Made by a program: the position numbers and the translations under genes. Below the pieces are notes generated by a model. That model saw nothing but the letters and a program-made list of their open reading frames with translations, was not told the origin of the DNA and did no database searches. Shown here piece by piece: positions 9,327 through 17,534 of a stretch of DNA of 44,700 nt (its first letter is position 1; every line of letters starts with the position of its first letter). The DNA comes from CAG-917 sp051883555 (GTDB lineage Bacteria > Bacillota > Clostridia > Christensenellales > CAG-917). Location of the stretch: the NCBI GenBank assembly GCA_051883555.1, contig JBJETY010000046.1, positions 1-44,700 of the forward strand. The letters run 5' to 3'.

Positions 9327-10550
9327 ATGAAATCGATTACGGAATTATATAAGATAGGGCGCGGACCGTCAAGTTCGCATACAATGGGGCCGTCAAAGGC
9401 CGCAACGCTTTTTTCAGAAGCCATGCCGATTGCCGATAAATACAAAGCGGTTTTATACGGCTCTTTGGCATTGACGGGAAAGGGACATCAGACGGATAAA
9501 GCGATTATCGAAGTCCTTGGCGACAAATGCGAGGTGGAGTTTAATACGACCGAGCAGAATTTAAAGCACCCGAACACTATGCGGTTGATTGCCTATAAGG
9601 ACGGAAAAGAAGCGCTCGAATGGGAAGTATTGTCGGTCGGCGGCGGAGCGATTCAGGTTGTCGGGCAGCCGGTCACAGAGAGCGAAGAAGTATATCGTCT
9701 GAACACTTTTGACGAAATTAAGAAATATTGTTATGAAAACGATATGACTTTGCCCGAGTACGTATATTCCGTCGAGCCGTTTATCAAGCCTTATTTGAAA
9801 AAGGTATGGAAAGCCATGTGCGAATCGATAGCTCGCGGCGTAAAGGCAAGCGGCGTTCTTGACGGCGGTCTCGAAGTCGCCCGAAAAGCAAAGAGATTTT
9901 TTCTTGAACAGAAAAACGATAAATTTATGGAAACGAAAGAAGGTCGTCTTATTTGTGCGTACGCATTTGCCGTCGCCGAAGAAAATGCAGACGGCAAAGT
10001 TATAGTCACGGCGCCTACGTGCGGAAGTTGCGGAGTAGTGCCGAGCGTTTTAAGATATATGCAAGAGCGATATGCGTATTCTGACGACAAAATCATAGAC
10101 GCATTGGCAGTGGCGGGACTAATAGGAAACGTTATAAAGCAGAACGCGTCGATAAGCGGTGCGGAATGCGGATGCCAGGCGGAAATCGGTTCTGCATGTT
10201 CTATGGCGGCGGCAGGAGTCGCTCAGCTTATGGAAATGGAAATAGAGCAGATTGAATATGCCGCAGAAGTGGGAATGGAACATCATCTGGGTTTGACGTG
10301 CGATCCCGTGTGCGGTCTCGTACAGATTCCTTGCATAGAGAGAAATGCGGTTGCCGCCATGATGGCAATGACGGCGGTCAATTTTGCAAATTTTCTGACC
10401 GTAACGAGAAAAGTATCGTTTGATACGATCGTAAAAACCATGTATGAAACGGGAAAAGATTTGCCTAGCGGATATCGCGAGACAAGCACGGGCGGTTTGG
10501 CGAAGAACTATAAGGGGCATATAAAGTCGCAAACTAAAGCCGATAAATAA
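9327..10550 (+). CDS. L-serine ammonia-lyase, iron-sulfur-dependent, single-chain
   Basis: Deaminates L-serine to pyruvate and ammonia using an oxygen-labile [4Fe-4S] cluster, feeding serine carbon to fermentation. The N-terminal beta domain starts with the hallmark IGRGPSSSHTMGPSKAA; the C-terminal alpha domain holds APTCGSCGVVPSVL, ECGCQAEIGSACSMAAAG and LTCDPVCGLVQIPC, which contain the cluster cysteines. Both domains are fused in one 407-residue chain, somewhat shorter than the ~455-residue enterobacterial SdaA, as often seen in anaerobes. The ribosome binding site is weak (GAGAG at 9304-9308, then A-rich DNA). The gene stands alone between two repeat-filled gaps. SdaA/SdaB-type naming is uncertain, so no symbol is given. 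Confidence 0.93.
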   Translation: MKSITELYKIGRGPSSSHTMGPSKAATLFSEAMPIADKYKAVLYGSLALTGKGHQTDKAIIEVLGDKCEVEFNTTEQNLKHPNTMRLIAYKDGKEALEWEVLSVGGGAIQVVGQPVTESEEVYRLNTFDEIKKYCYENDMTLPEYVYSVEPFIKPYLKKVWKAMCESIARGVKASGVLDGGLEVARKAKRFFLEQKNDKFMETKEGRLICAYAFAVAEENADGKVIVTAPTCGSCGVVPSVLRYMQERYAYSDDKIIDALAVAGLIGNVIKQNASISGAECGCQAEIGSACSMAAAGVAQLMEMEIEQIEYAAEVGMEHHLGLTCDPVCGLVQIPCIERNAVAAMMAMTAVNFANFLTVTRKVSFDTIVKTMYETGKDLPSGYRETSTGGLAKNYKGHIKSQTKADK

Positions 10551-10590
10551 CTTGTTTTAAAGTAGGAATTATCGTAAGAATAAAATAAAT

Positions 10591-10650
10591 TTTATCAACT
10601 TAAACACGTTTTTATTAATTTAAACACGGATTTATTAACTTAAACACGGA
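10591..10650 (+). repeat. 20-bp tandem repeat, three copies
   Basis: Three head-to-tail copies with an exact 20-base period begin at 10591, 10611 and 10631 (third copy TTTATTAACTTAAACACGGA); a decayed fourth copy spans about 10669-10690. Unit differences are one to three bases. Confidence 0.85.
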
Positions 10651-10690
10651 TTTTTTATTTAATACGGCTTTATCAACTTAACGCATCGGG

Positions 10691-10971
10691 ATAAAACGAA
10701 ACTGCCGTATAAAAGCGAATAAGTAAATAAATGTATATTGAGTAAAAGCAGGACAAGATAAAAGCAAACAAAAAAAAGCGAATTTTAAATTCCAACCGTA
10801 AAAATGAAACAGAGATAAGCGTAAAGACAAATAAAGCGAAAATAAAAACAACAAAACGGAGAAAGCAAAAACAAAGATAAAATAATAAAAGCAAAAATAG
10901 AAAGAACGAAAGAAGCGGAAAAAGCAAAAGAAAAAATTTACAAAAGTTGTGAATAAAATTTTAAATTTCTG
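10691..10971 (+). other. purine-rich intergenic stretch without genes
   Basis: About 280 bases of strongly A/G-biased plus-strand DNA (AAAGC, AAAAC and GAAAG words). Open frames on the minus strand here are only Phe/Leu/Tyr runs produced by the composition, with no ribosome binding site. No RNA or regulatory signal was recognised. Confidence 0.5.
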
Positions 10972-11000
10972 TTGACGAAGCTCGAATGCTAGTGTAAAAT
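10972..11000 (+). promoter_or_regulatory. sigma-A promoter for the RuvB-like gene
   Basis: TTGACG (10972-10977), 17-base spacer, TAAAAT (10995-11000). The RuvB-like ATG follows 22 bases later after AAAAGGAG. Confidence 0.85.
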
Positions 11001-11022
11001 AGGATAAAAGGAGCGAACGCAA

Positions 11023-12792
11023 ATGAATAAACAGTTTAAAGATTCAATAAATAAAGCCTATGGCGACGCAATAAATGCGATGGAGGAAGGAAAGCCTGTA
11101 AAACTTGTCAGACTGTCTTTGCTCGAATGTGCCGCAATTCTTGAAGCGGTAGCAAAAATCGAGTTTTCCGAAAGAACGAAACTCAATGCTTTAGGTTACA
11201 AACTTTTGGGCGTTGCAAAAAAACTCGGTACCAATGAAATGGACGTCGAAAGCGCATATCAATTTTTGACGGGCTCGAAGCTCATTGTCGGCAAAAATAA
11301 GGCAGGCGCTAATAAAAAGGAAGAATCAATCGATATCGACGCGGAACTTGATGCTCTTGCAAAAATGGATATAAACGAAAAGACGACGGAAAAGGAAAGC
11401 AATAAAGAATCGTCTTATTCACAAAATAGCGATAAAACGGTTTCGGATTCTAAAGCCGATACGAAAACGTTCGACAAATCCGAAGAAGAGATAAAAAAAG
11501 ATTTTGCAGATGAAGACAAGACGGATAGCGACGGTTTTATGCCGTACGTAAAAACGGCGGGACAAAAGAAAGGAGAACTCAGAGTATCGACTCTCAGCGA
11601 ATACGTCGGTCAGGAAAAAATAAAGCCGCTTTTAAAAGAAGCGATAGCGGCGGCAAAAAGCAGAAACGAACCTTTAGAACACGTTTTGATGTTCGGTTCG
11701 GCGGGACTCGGAAAAACGACGCTTGCAAAAATCATTGCAAACGAAATGGGCGGCGAGTGTATCGTAATGAACGGAGCCACGATAAAAGACGTCGACGACT
11801 TTATCGACGTAATCAAAACGGTAAAGAGGGGCGACGTCGTATTTATTGACGAAATTCACAGAATGAGCACGGCCGCGGCGGAATCGATTTATAAGGCGAT
11901 GGAAGATTTCGAATTGCAATTCATTCAGAAGAGCCGTGGCGGCGTTGCAAAAAACGTCGATATGAAATTACCGCCGTTCACGCTTATCGGAGCGACAACG
12001 CATAGCGGACTTTTGACAAAACCTATGCGAGACAGATTTTCGATTAAATTCAAACTTGAACCTTATACTGTAGACGAACTTGCTATTTTAGCGACGAATT
12101 CCATGAGAAAATTGGGATACGAATTTGCAGACGGCGCTGCGGTTGAAATAGCGAAACGCAGCAGAGGAATTCCGAGAATATGCAATTCGTTTGTAAAAAG
12201 AATCAGAGACAAAGCTCAACTTCTCGGCGTGCAAGTCATATCTAAAGAGCTTGCAGAAATTTATTTCAAATCTGCCGGAATAGATGAAAACGGACTTGAC
12301 GAAGCAGACGTAGCTTATATGACGACGCTTTTCAATAAATTCGGCGGAAATCCGGTTGGAATAGATACGCTTTGCGCAGCGTTAGGCGAAGGAAGAAATA
12401 TCGTCGAAGAACAAATTGAACCGTATCTTATATATTTAGGTTTTATTAACGTATCGTCAAGCGGCAGAGAGTTGACGCCGACAGGAGAGAATTATATCAA
12501 ATCAAAAAGCATAAAGAAATCGAACGAAAACTTTTACGTAGAACCTGAGAAGGTTGACGAAGAAAGAGACGAATCGGGCGACGAAGTAGAAGACGAGGAA
12601 GCTTTAAATCGAAACGATATTGAAGACGAAGCGGACGAAGCCGTCGACGAAGCTGACGAAGAATCAGGCGACGAAGCGGACGAAGAAGAAGTCGAAGAGG
12701 AATCTGACGAATACTATGAGGCGGAAGATAACCTTAATTTGGAGGACGATTCCGACGACGGCAAAGAGTCTGACGGCGAGTCGGAAGAATAA
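11023..12792 (+). CDS. RuvB-like AAA+ ATPase with extra N-terminal domain and acidic C-terminal tail
   Basis: A 589-residue protein whose middle (about 187-495) is clearly homologous to RuvB, the Holliday-junction branch-migration motor: STLSEYVGQ, Walker A GSAGLGKTT (225-233), Walker B/DEIHR (276-280), LPPFTLIGATT (sensor 1), MRDRF (Arg336), SRGIPRICN (sensor 2) and GGNPVGIDTLCAALGE at the winged helix. It differs from RuvB (about 330-350 residues) by a ~180-residue N-terminal region, made of a globular part (1-90) and a low-complexity Lys/Ser/Asp linker, and by a ~90-residue Glu/Asp-rich tail. The usual FGPPGLGKTT is FGSAGLGKTT, and the DNA-contacting RTPRGR of RuvB reads VSSSGRE. No ruvA or ruvC is adjacent. 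ATG 11023 has AAAAGGAG nine bases upstream. It may be a RuvB paralogue with another role or the genome's only RuvB; the window cannot decide. Confidence 0.85.
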   Translation: MNKQFKDSINKAYGDAINAMEEGKPVKLVRLSLLECAAILEAVAKIEFSERTKLNALGYKLLGVAKKLGTNEMDVESAYQFLTGSKLIVGKNKAGANKKEESIDIDAELDALAKMDINEKTTEKESNKESSYSQNSDKTVSDSKADTKTFDKSEEEIKKDFADEDKTDSDGFMPYVKTAGQKKGELRVSTLSEYVGQEKIKPLLKEAIAAAKSRNEPLEHVLMFGSAGLGKTTLAKIIANEMGGECIVMNGATIKDVDDFIDVIKTVKRGDVVFIDEIHRMSTAAAESIYKAMEDFELQFIQKSRGGVAKNVDMKLPPFTLIGATTHSGLLTKPMRDRFSIKFKLEPYTVDELAILATNSMRKLGYEFADGAAVEIAKRSRGIPRICNSFVKRIRDKAQLLGVQVISKELAEIYFKSAGIDENGLDEADVAYMTTLFNKFGGNPVGIDTLCAALGEGRNIVEEQIEPYLIYLGFINVSSSGRELTPTGENYIKSKSIKKSNENFYVEPEKVDEERDESGDEVEDEEALNRNDIEDEADEAVDEADEESGDEADEEEVEEESDEYYEAEDNLNLEDDSDDGKESDGESEE

Positions 12793-12900
12793 TCGTTGCC
12801 AAAACGAGCTTTAATCAATAGGCGGAAAGCCGATAGATAACCGTCGAAATAGACGACTGATAAAAAACAGACGATTGATAAATATGATTATTACCTGTAT

Positions 12901-13590
12901 ATGATGAACACCTTTTTATACGGCGATGAAGATTATTTAATAAAACAGAAATATTTCAGATACGGTCTGGTGTATTATACCGCGGCTGAAGAAGCGTTAA
13001 ATTCTCTGTCGCATGCCTTAGGCGGCGTGCTTGGCATAGCCGTTCTGATTGTTTTTTATTTATTGTCGGATAGCGTTGTCGATAAAGTTGCTGCGATTAT
13101 CAGCGGACTTTTTATTGCATTACCTTACGTAAACTCCGCTATATATCACGGACTGACCGATTTAAAAATGAAGGCGGTCTGGCGAAGAATCGACCACTCG
13201 TCTATATGCTTTATAATTATCGGTTGCGCAACTCCCATGGTGTTATGTTTAAGTCAGACGGCTTACAATTTTGCCGCAATGGGGATAGCGATTGCCGTGT
13301 GTCTTATAAATATCACGGGTTGCGGAATAAGTCTCAAAAGATTTTCGAAAATTGCCTTGTGCCTTGACTTTGTAGTAGCGTTTTTATTTACGGCGGCATA
13401 CATAATGCTGAAAGATATAATTCCAAAAGGCGCAAGGATATGTTACGTAACGGGCGCCGCAGTGTGTCTGCTTGCAATGATTGCATACGCTGTAAGAAAA
13501 AGGTACGCCCATACGATTTTTCATTTTATGATGCTTTTCGGAACGGCGATTTTCTTTGTAGCAGGGTATATTATTTATTGTGCGGCATAA
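12901..13590 (+). CDS. hemolysin III (HlyIII/PAQR) family membrane protein
   Basis: A 229-residue polytopic protein with about seven hydrophobic segments. HlyIII/PAQR hallmarks are visible: EEALNSLSHALGG at the start, the NSAIYHG motif, RRIDHSSICFIIIGCATP, and the final HTIFHF histidine pair; in the family these Ser/His/Asp residues bind a metal, usually zinc. Bacterial members have been called hemolysins but their true role, perhaps ceramidase-like or membrane homeostasis, is unsettled. No Shine-Dalgarno sequence precedes ATG 12901 (or the adjacent ATG 12904); a TATGAT at 12883-12888 hints at a very short leader, without a good -35. It lies 108 bases after the RuvB-like gene, on the same strand. 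Confidence 0.88.
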   Translation: MMNTFLYGDEDYLIKQKYFRYGLVYYTAAEEALNSLSHALGGVLGIAVLIVFYLLSDSVVDKVAAIISGLFIALPYVNSAIYHGLTDLKMKAVWRRIDHSSICFIIIGCATPMVLCLSQTAYNFAAMGIAIAVCLINITGCGISLKRFSKIALCLDFVVAFLFTAAYIMLKDIIPKGARICYVTGAAVCLLAMIAYAVRKRYAHTIFHFMMLFGTAIFFVAGYIIYCAA

Positions 13591-13652
13591 AATGATTGTT
13601 AAGCCGAAGGAATGATATGCAGATAAAAATTTTCTAAATTAGTAAATTTTTC

Positions 13653-13693
13653 CAACAAAAATAGTTGACAACGTTTTGTTGTTATTATAAAAT
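13653..13693 (+). promoter_or_regulatory. sigma-A promoter with inverted repeat across the -35
   Basis: TTGACA (13665-13670), 17-base spacer, TAAAAT (13688-13693) upstream of the gene at 13724. A perfect 8-bp inverted repeat, CAACAAAA (13653-13660) and TTTTGTTG (13674-13681), brackets the -35 and could be a repressor site. Confidence 0.75.
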
Positions 13694-13723
13694 TAAACCA
13701 TAAAAAAACAAGGAGAATCAAAT

Positions 13724-14683
13724 ATGGCAGTAGGAAAAGGATTAAAAGGATTATTGATTGCGATTATCGTTATCGTTGTCATTGCGTTGATAATCGGTAT
13801 TGCGGCAATAGTAGTGCTTAACATGACTCCGAACAAGCTCGGATTCGGCGATAAAGCAATTATAAACGGCGAAAGTTTCGATAGCCTTGGCCTTGGTGAC
13901 GTAAAGCTTATCAATATTATCAAACAGTTTAAGAATATATATGACCCTGACGAAAAGAGCATCGTTAAAAACGGATACAGCGCGGGCAGTGAAAAGCCGG
14001 TTGCCGACAGCAATCTGAAAACCGGATCTAACGTGTCCGTAGTTGGCGGCGAGGTTGATTATTCTTCGCTTATCACGAATACGGTTGAATACGATAAAGA
14101 ATATTTGCTTACGTACGACGATAAAACGCTTGCTTACATATTCGACCGGATGATTTCGTCTTCCGACGGTTCGAATGCGGCAATTAAAGCTTTAGTCGAA
14201 ATGAAAGCTTCCGTTAAAGAAGTTACGATTACAAAATCAAACGGAGAAGCTCAGTTCAGAATCGTAATGGCGGCAGACCTTAAAGATTTCAAAGCACAAA
14301 TCGACGAAGCTCTCGGTTCGGTTGCCGGAATCATAAAAGTACCTGATACCGTTTATATGGTTTCATATCTTAAAGTCGATAACGTTGACGGAAACGGAGA
14401 ACTTTGTTTAAGCTCGATTTCTTTGAAACTTAACGACCAGAGCGAAGGCGTGACGAAAGCGGTTTTGAAAGTTCTTTCAAGTCAGGCAGGACTTTCGGGC
14501 GACAGCGAAGAAGAAATCAATAAAAACGTAGCGGAAGCAATTACCACGGTTGTGTCGCACCTTGGGAAAATCGGCACGGCAACGGAAATCAACGCAACGA
14601 CAAAGGAAATAACCGGAACGGCAAATATCGGAATAACGGGCGTTATGATGAACAAAATTTCGGTCATTACGTATAAGAAATAA
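13724..14683 (+). CDS. unknown protein with N-terminal membrane anchor
   Basis: I do not recognise this 319-residue protein. It begins with a short basic stretch and one long membrane helix (about residues 9-33, rich in Ile/Val/Ala/Gly) that looks like an uncleaved signal anchor, so the remaining ~285 residues should lie outside the cell. That part is hydrophilic, has no cysteine and no catalytic motif I can name, and contains long alternating strand-like segments (for example MVSYLKVDNVDGNGELCLSS, which has the only Cys near its end). It has a good ribosome binding site (CAAGGAG), its own promoter and its own terminator, so it is a single-gene unit. A surface or cell-wall-associated role is only a guess. 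Confidence 0.8.
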   Translation: MAVGKGLKGLLIAIIVIVVIALIIGIAAIVVLNMTPNKLGFGDKAIINGESFDSLGLGDVKLINIIKQFKNIYDPDEKSIVKNGYSAGSEKPVADSNLKTGSNVSVVGGEVDYSSLITNTVEYDKEYLLTYDDKTLAYIFDRMISSSDGSNAAIKALVEMKASVKEVTITKSNGEAQFRIVMAADLKDFKAQIDEALGSVAGIIKVPDTVYMVSYLKVDNVDGNGELCLSSISLKLNDQSEGVTKAVLKVLSSQAGLSGDSEEEINKNVAEAITTVVSHLGKIGTATEINATTKEITGTANIGITGVMMNKISVITYKK

Positions 14684-14722
14684 TTAAAAATTAAAAGTGG
14701 GAAGGGAATAAAGGAAGGGAAG

Positions 14723-14750
14723 AAAACCGACGCGTAATGCGTCGGTTTTT
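14723..14750 (+). terminator. intrinsic terminator
   Basis: Stem ACCGACGC / GCGTCGGT around GTAAT, with flanking A and T runs (AAAA before, TTTTT after). It ends the transcript of the gene at 13724. Confidence 0.9.
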
Positions 14751-14836
14751 CATTGATAAATTTCATTGATAAATTTTAATTCTATTATAAATCGTTAAAT
14801 CGACAAATTTATTATCAAAGTTACAAATCTATTATA

Positions 14837-14887
14837 AAATCGGCGTAATTGTCAAATCGGCGTAATTGTCAAATCGGCGTAATTGTC
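14837..14887 (+). repeat. 17-bp tandem repeat, three perfect copies
   Basis: AAATCGGCGTAATTGTC is present three times without a mismatch at 14837, 14854 and 14871, in the gap between two convergent genes. Looser TTATTATAAA-type words precede it (14775-14836). Confidence 0.95.
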
Positions 14888-15002
14888 AAAGAGCGTTTTC
14901 GTCAAATACTTTTTAAACGTCGACAATTGAATTGAGCAATCGTGACTATCGTTTATTTGTGTCGTAAATTTATTAAACAATCGTGCGATAATCGTTCGGT
15001 TA

Positions 15003-16139
15003 TTATTTTAAAAGCGATTGCGCCAGGGCGTCGATTTGCGACAGATTTTCATCGCTGAGACTTGAAATTATTTTTACTTCCTGTTCGATAAACGTTAAGT
15101 TCTTTTGAGAAGAAAGTTTATCTTTCATAACTTTTGCAGCCATAGGTGCCCATGAGCCGTTTTCGATGAAACCTACGGTGCGGTTTTGGAAATTTCTTTC
15201 TACGATAGCGTTTATAAGCGAATTCATGCAAGGGAAGATTGTACCGTTGTATGTGGTCGTTGCGAAAACGATTTTTGAATATTTAAAGCAGTCAGCCACC
15301 GTTTCTGCCCAATCGGTTCTTGCAACGTCGACGACTTTAAAATCGGTTTTGCCTTTTAACCGTTTTGCGAGTTCTAAAACGGCGTCTAAAGTGTTTCCGT
15401 AAATAGACGTATAAGCAATAAGCACGCCGTCCGTTTCGGGCAGATAACTTGACCATAAGTTATATTTGTTTAAAATTTCGCTCAAGTCGCCTGTAAGAGC
15501 CGGGCCGTGCAACGAATAGACGTTTTTAATTTCAAGGGCGGAAAGTTTTTTCAATGCCGCTTGTACCTGAGCCCCGTATTTTCCTACAATGCCTATATAA
15601 TATCTTCTTGCTTCGTCAAGCCAAGGTTCGTCGCAGTCGGGAGTTCCGAATTTGCCGAAAGCGTCAGCCGAAAACAAACTTTTTGTAGCGGTTTCATACG
15701 TCATCATAACTTCCGGCCAGTGAACCATAGGCGTGAAAAAGAATTTCAGCGTTGTTTCACCGAGGCAAAGTTCTTCGCCGTCTTTGACTTCCTGCGTGTT
15801 AAACTCAAAGCCTCTGAAATATTGTTTCATCATCTGAACGGTTTTTGAATTTGCAACTATAACGGCAGACGGGAATGTTTCTGCAAAAAGTTTTATACAT
15901 GCCGAATGATCGGGTTCCATGTGTTGGACAATGAGGTAATCGATTGGTTTGTTGCCTCTTGCAGCGTTCACGTTTGCAAGCCATTCTTTTTTGAAGTTAC
16001 CGTCAACGGTATCTATCAAAGCGGTTTTATCGTCCGTAACGAGATAAGAATTGTAAGCCATTCCGTTAGGGACGGAATATTGCCCTTCGAACAAATCGAT
16101 TTTTGTATCGGAAACGCCGACGTTTATGATGTGTGACAT
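15003..16139 (-). CDS. flavodiiron protein (FprA-type oxygen/nitric oxide reductase)
   Basis: A-type flavoprotein that reduces O2 to water or NO to N2O, protecting anaerobes. The N-terminal metallo-beta-lactamase-like domain carries the di-iron ligand motif H-x-E-x-D-H (His73, Glu75, Asp77, His78 in QHMEPDHSA) plus later histidines in PMVHWPE and SLHGPAL and an Asp in FSADAFG. The C-terminal flavodoxin domain begins at GVLIAYTSIYGNT, the FMN phosphate loop. At 378 residues it has no extra rubredoxin or NADH-oxidase domain, so a separate rubredoxin must donate electrons. A strong AAGGAG precedes ATG 16139, with a near-perfect promoter at 16188-16216. The direct gene name (fprA) is likely but paralogues are common. 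Confidence 0.94.
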   Translation of the reverse strand: MSHIINVGVSDTKIDLFEGQYSVPNGMAYNSYLVTDDKTALIDTVDGNFKKEWLANVNAARGNKPIDYLIVQHMEPDHSACIKLFAETFPSAVIVANSKTVQMMKQYFRGFEFNTQEVKDGEELCLGETTLKFFFTPMVHWPEVMMTYETATKSLFSADAFGKFGTPDCDEPWLDEARRYYIGIVGKYGAQVQAALKKLSALEIKNVYSLHGPALTGDLSEILNKYNLWSSYLPETDGVLIAYTSIYGNTLDAVLELAKRLKGKTDFKVVDVARTDWAETVADCFKYSKIVFATTTYNGTIFPCMNSLINAIVERNFQNRTVGFIENGSWAPMAAKVMKDKLSSQKNLTFIEQEVKIISSLSDENLSQIDALAQSLLK

Positions 16140-16187
16140 AAATTTCTCCTTAAAACTTATTTAACCTTAAGCAAAAAGGTTAAATTA

Positions 16188-16216
16188 AGTATAAGTCCGC
16201 TATATTTTGTTGTCAA
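16188..16216 (-). promoter_or_regulatory. sigma-A promoter for the flavodiiron gene
   Basis: On the minus strand TTGACA (16216-16211), 17-base spacer, TATACT (16193-16188). The -35 lies in a near-palindrome, TTTTGTTG-A-CAACAAAA on the minus strand (about 16205-16221), which could be an operator. Confidence 0.87.
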
Positions 16217-16248
16217 CAAAAAACGATAACGCCGTAAGCGTTATCGTT
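16217..16248 (-). terminator. intrinsic terminator of the sigma/anti-sigma operon
   Basis: Stem AACGATAACGC / GCGTTATCGTT with a 5-base loop, followed on the minus strand by a T run that merges with the -35 of the flavodiiron promoter. It lies about 65 bases past the anti-sigma stop. Confidence 0.85.
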
Positions 16249-16312
16249 AAACGAATGTAAATATAGTCGCCCTTCGAGCGTTTTGCTTAAACGCCTATAC
16301 GGTGTTTATAGA

Positions 16313-17002
16313 TTAAGCCTTATTGAAAACGATTGCGATAAGTTCGTCGGTTGACATAAGTTTCGTTGCGGTTTTGATTACGGATTTTGCCTTGGAAACG
16401 ATAAGGTCTTTTGTCAGACCGGACGTCAATACGTTTAAGGAAACGGAATTATTCGTGTACACGGAGGCGAGAACGTCGCAAACCGAATTCAGAACGGTTT
16501 TTGCCACGGCGGACGAGTCGTTTAGAGTGCCGATTTTTATCGTTGCGTTAACTAAGGTTATCGAGTCGCAAATATTTTTTATAGCGTCGTCGACAGGCAT
16601 ACCTATAACCGTTGAGGTGATATAAGATTTTTTTGATTCGTCGATATTTTCCGAGTTGTCGAGATTTATTTTGCATATTTCGTTGTTGCTGTTTATAGCT
16701 ATATCGAAATCGACGCTTTTTTCGTAATCGTCGTCGATAAATACGTTCATATAAGTTAAATCGGAAACTCCGACGTTGTCTGCGGTAATAGTCGAAAAAC
16801 TTAATATAAAGATGAAAATCGCACAAATAGCGTATGCGACGGGAACGACGAATTTTTTAGCTTTTACCCACGTCAGGGTTAATGCAAGACTTCTGTCCGG
16901 TTTTTGTTTTACAACGGGAGTCGCTTTGACTTTGCAGTAGACCTCAGGTTGGGCAGAAGTGATTTCATTATTCAGTTGTTTTTTAAATTCTTCAAATTTC
17001 AT
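16313..17002 (-). CDS. putative membrane-bound anti-sigma factor
   Basis: A 229-residue single-pass protein: a ~50-residue basic cytoplasmic part, one membrane helix (about 51-70, VVPVAYAICAIFIFILSF), then a ~155-residue outer domain. The layout and its position directly after an ECF sigma factor, with an 11-base overlap, make it the likely cognate anti-sigma factor that holds the sigma factor at the membrane. The outer part (VFIDD..., VDFDIAINSNNEICKI, TVIGMPVDDAIKNI) faintly recalls the extracytoplasmic region of RsgI-type anti-sigma factors, but I see no zinc-binding HxxxCxxC motif. GGAGGAAGAGG directly before ATG 17002, inside the sigma gene, is a strong ribosome binding site. Role inferred from context. 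Confidence 0.7.
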   Translation of the reverse strand: MKFEEFKKQLNNEITSAQPEVYCKVKATPVVKQKPDRSLALTLTWVKAKKFVVPVAYAICAIFIFILSFSTITADNVGVSDLTYMNVFIDDDYEKSVDFDIAINSNNEICKINLDNSENIDESKKSYITSTVIGMPVDDAIKNICDSITLVNATIKIGTLNDSSAVAKTVLNSVCDVLASVYTNNSVSLNVLTSGLTKDLIVSKAKSVIKTATKLMSTDELIAIVFNKA

Positions 17003-17528
17003 CCTCTTCCTCCAATCTTTTTTTCAGTTTTGCCACCGCATTTCTGTATGCCCATAAAACCGTACCTAAAGGCTTTAAAAGCATATCGGCGATTTCACGG
17101 TGTTTATAACCGCCTACAATATGCAATAAAACGATTTGTTGTTCTGATTTATTGAGCGTTTCTTTGATGATTTTTATCATCGGCGACGAAAGTTTGTCGT
17201 CGATTTCGTATTCGCCGAAATTGTTTGCCTGTTCCGTAAAATCCGTAGGCGCTTCACGTTTTTGCTTTTTGATTTCATTAAGCGCAAGGTTTTTTGCGAT
17301 GGTGAATATCCAGGCGGAAGCGTTTGTTCCCGCTTTATATCCGTCTATCGAGTTACGCATTTTGATGTATGTATTTTGCAATAAGTCTTCGGCCGTATGA
17401 TAATTTTTCGTATACGTTAAAATAAACGAAAAAAGTCCTCGTTTCGTTTCTTCGTAAATTACGTCAAACGCTCGTTCGTCTCCGTTTTTGAGACGAACCA
17501 TATATTTGTCAAGTTCGACTTTATCCAT
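16992..17528 (-). CDS. ECF-type RNA polymerase sigma factor
   Basis: A 178-residue sigma-70 family protein with only regions 2 and 4. Region 2 is seen in YHTAEDLLQNTYIKM (core binding and -10 recognition) and ASAWIFTIAKNLALNEIKKQKR; region 4 is the C-terminal helix-turn-helix LHIVGGYKHREIADMLLKPLGTVLWAYRNAVAKLKK. It would direct transcription of a small stress or envelope regulon and is presumably held by the next gene's product. ATG 17528 has no ribosome binding site; instead an extended -10 promoter ends six bases before it, so the mRNA is probably leaderless. Its target promoters are not apparent in this window. Confidence 0.93.
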   Translation of the reverse strand: MDKVELDKYMVRLKNGDERAFDVIYEETKRGLFSFILTYTKNYHTAEDLLQNTYIKMRNSIDGYKAGTNASAWIFTIAKNLALNEIKKQKREAPTDFTEQANNFGEYEIDDKLSSPMIKIIKETLNKSEQQIVLLHIVGGYKHREIADMLLKPLGTVLWAYRNAVAKLKKRLEEEDEI

Positions 17529-17534
17529 AATGGT

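Noticed and set aside
10673..11022. Two open frames on the minus strand rich in Phe, Leu, Tyr and Ser
   Set aside because: They come from purine-rich plus-strand DNA (complement T-rich), have no ribosome binding site and no family-like pattern, and overlap the RuvB-like gene's promoter.
12620..12814. Plus-strand 64-codon frame at the end of the RuvB-like gene
   Set aside because: Out-of-frame reading of the Glu/Asp-rich tail; basic Lys/Thr composition mirrors it.
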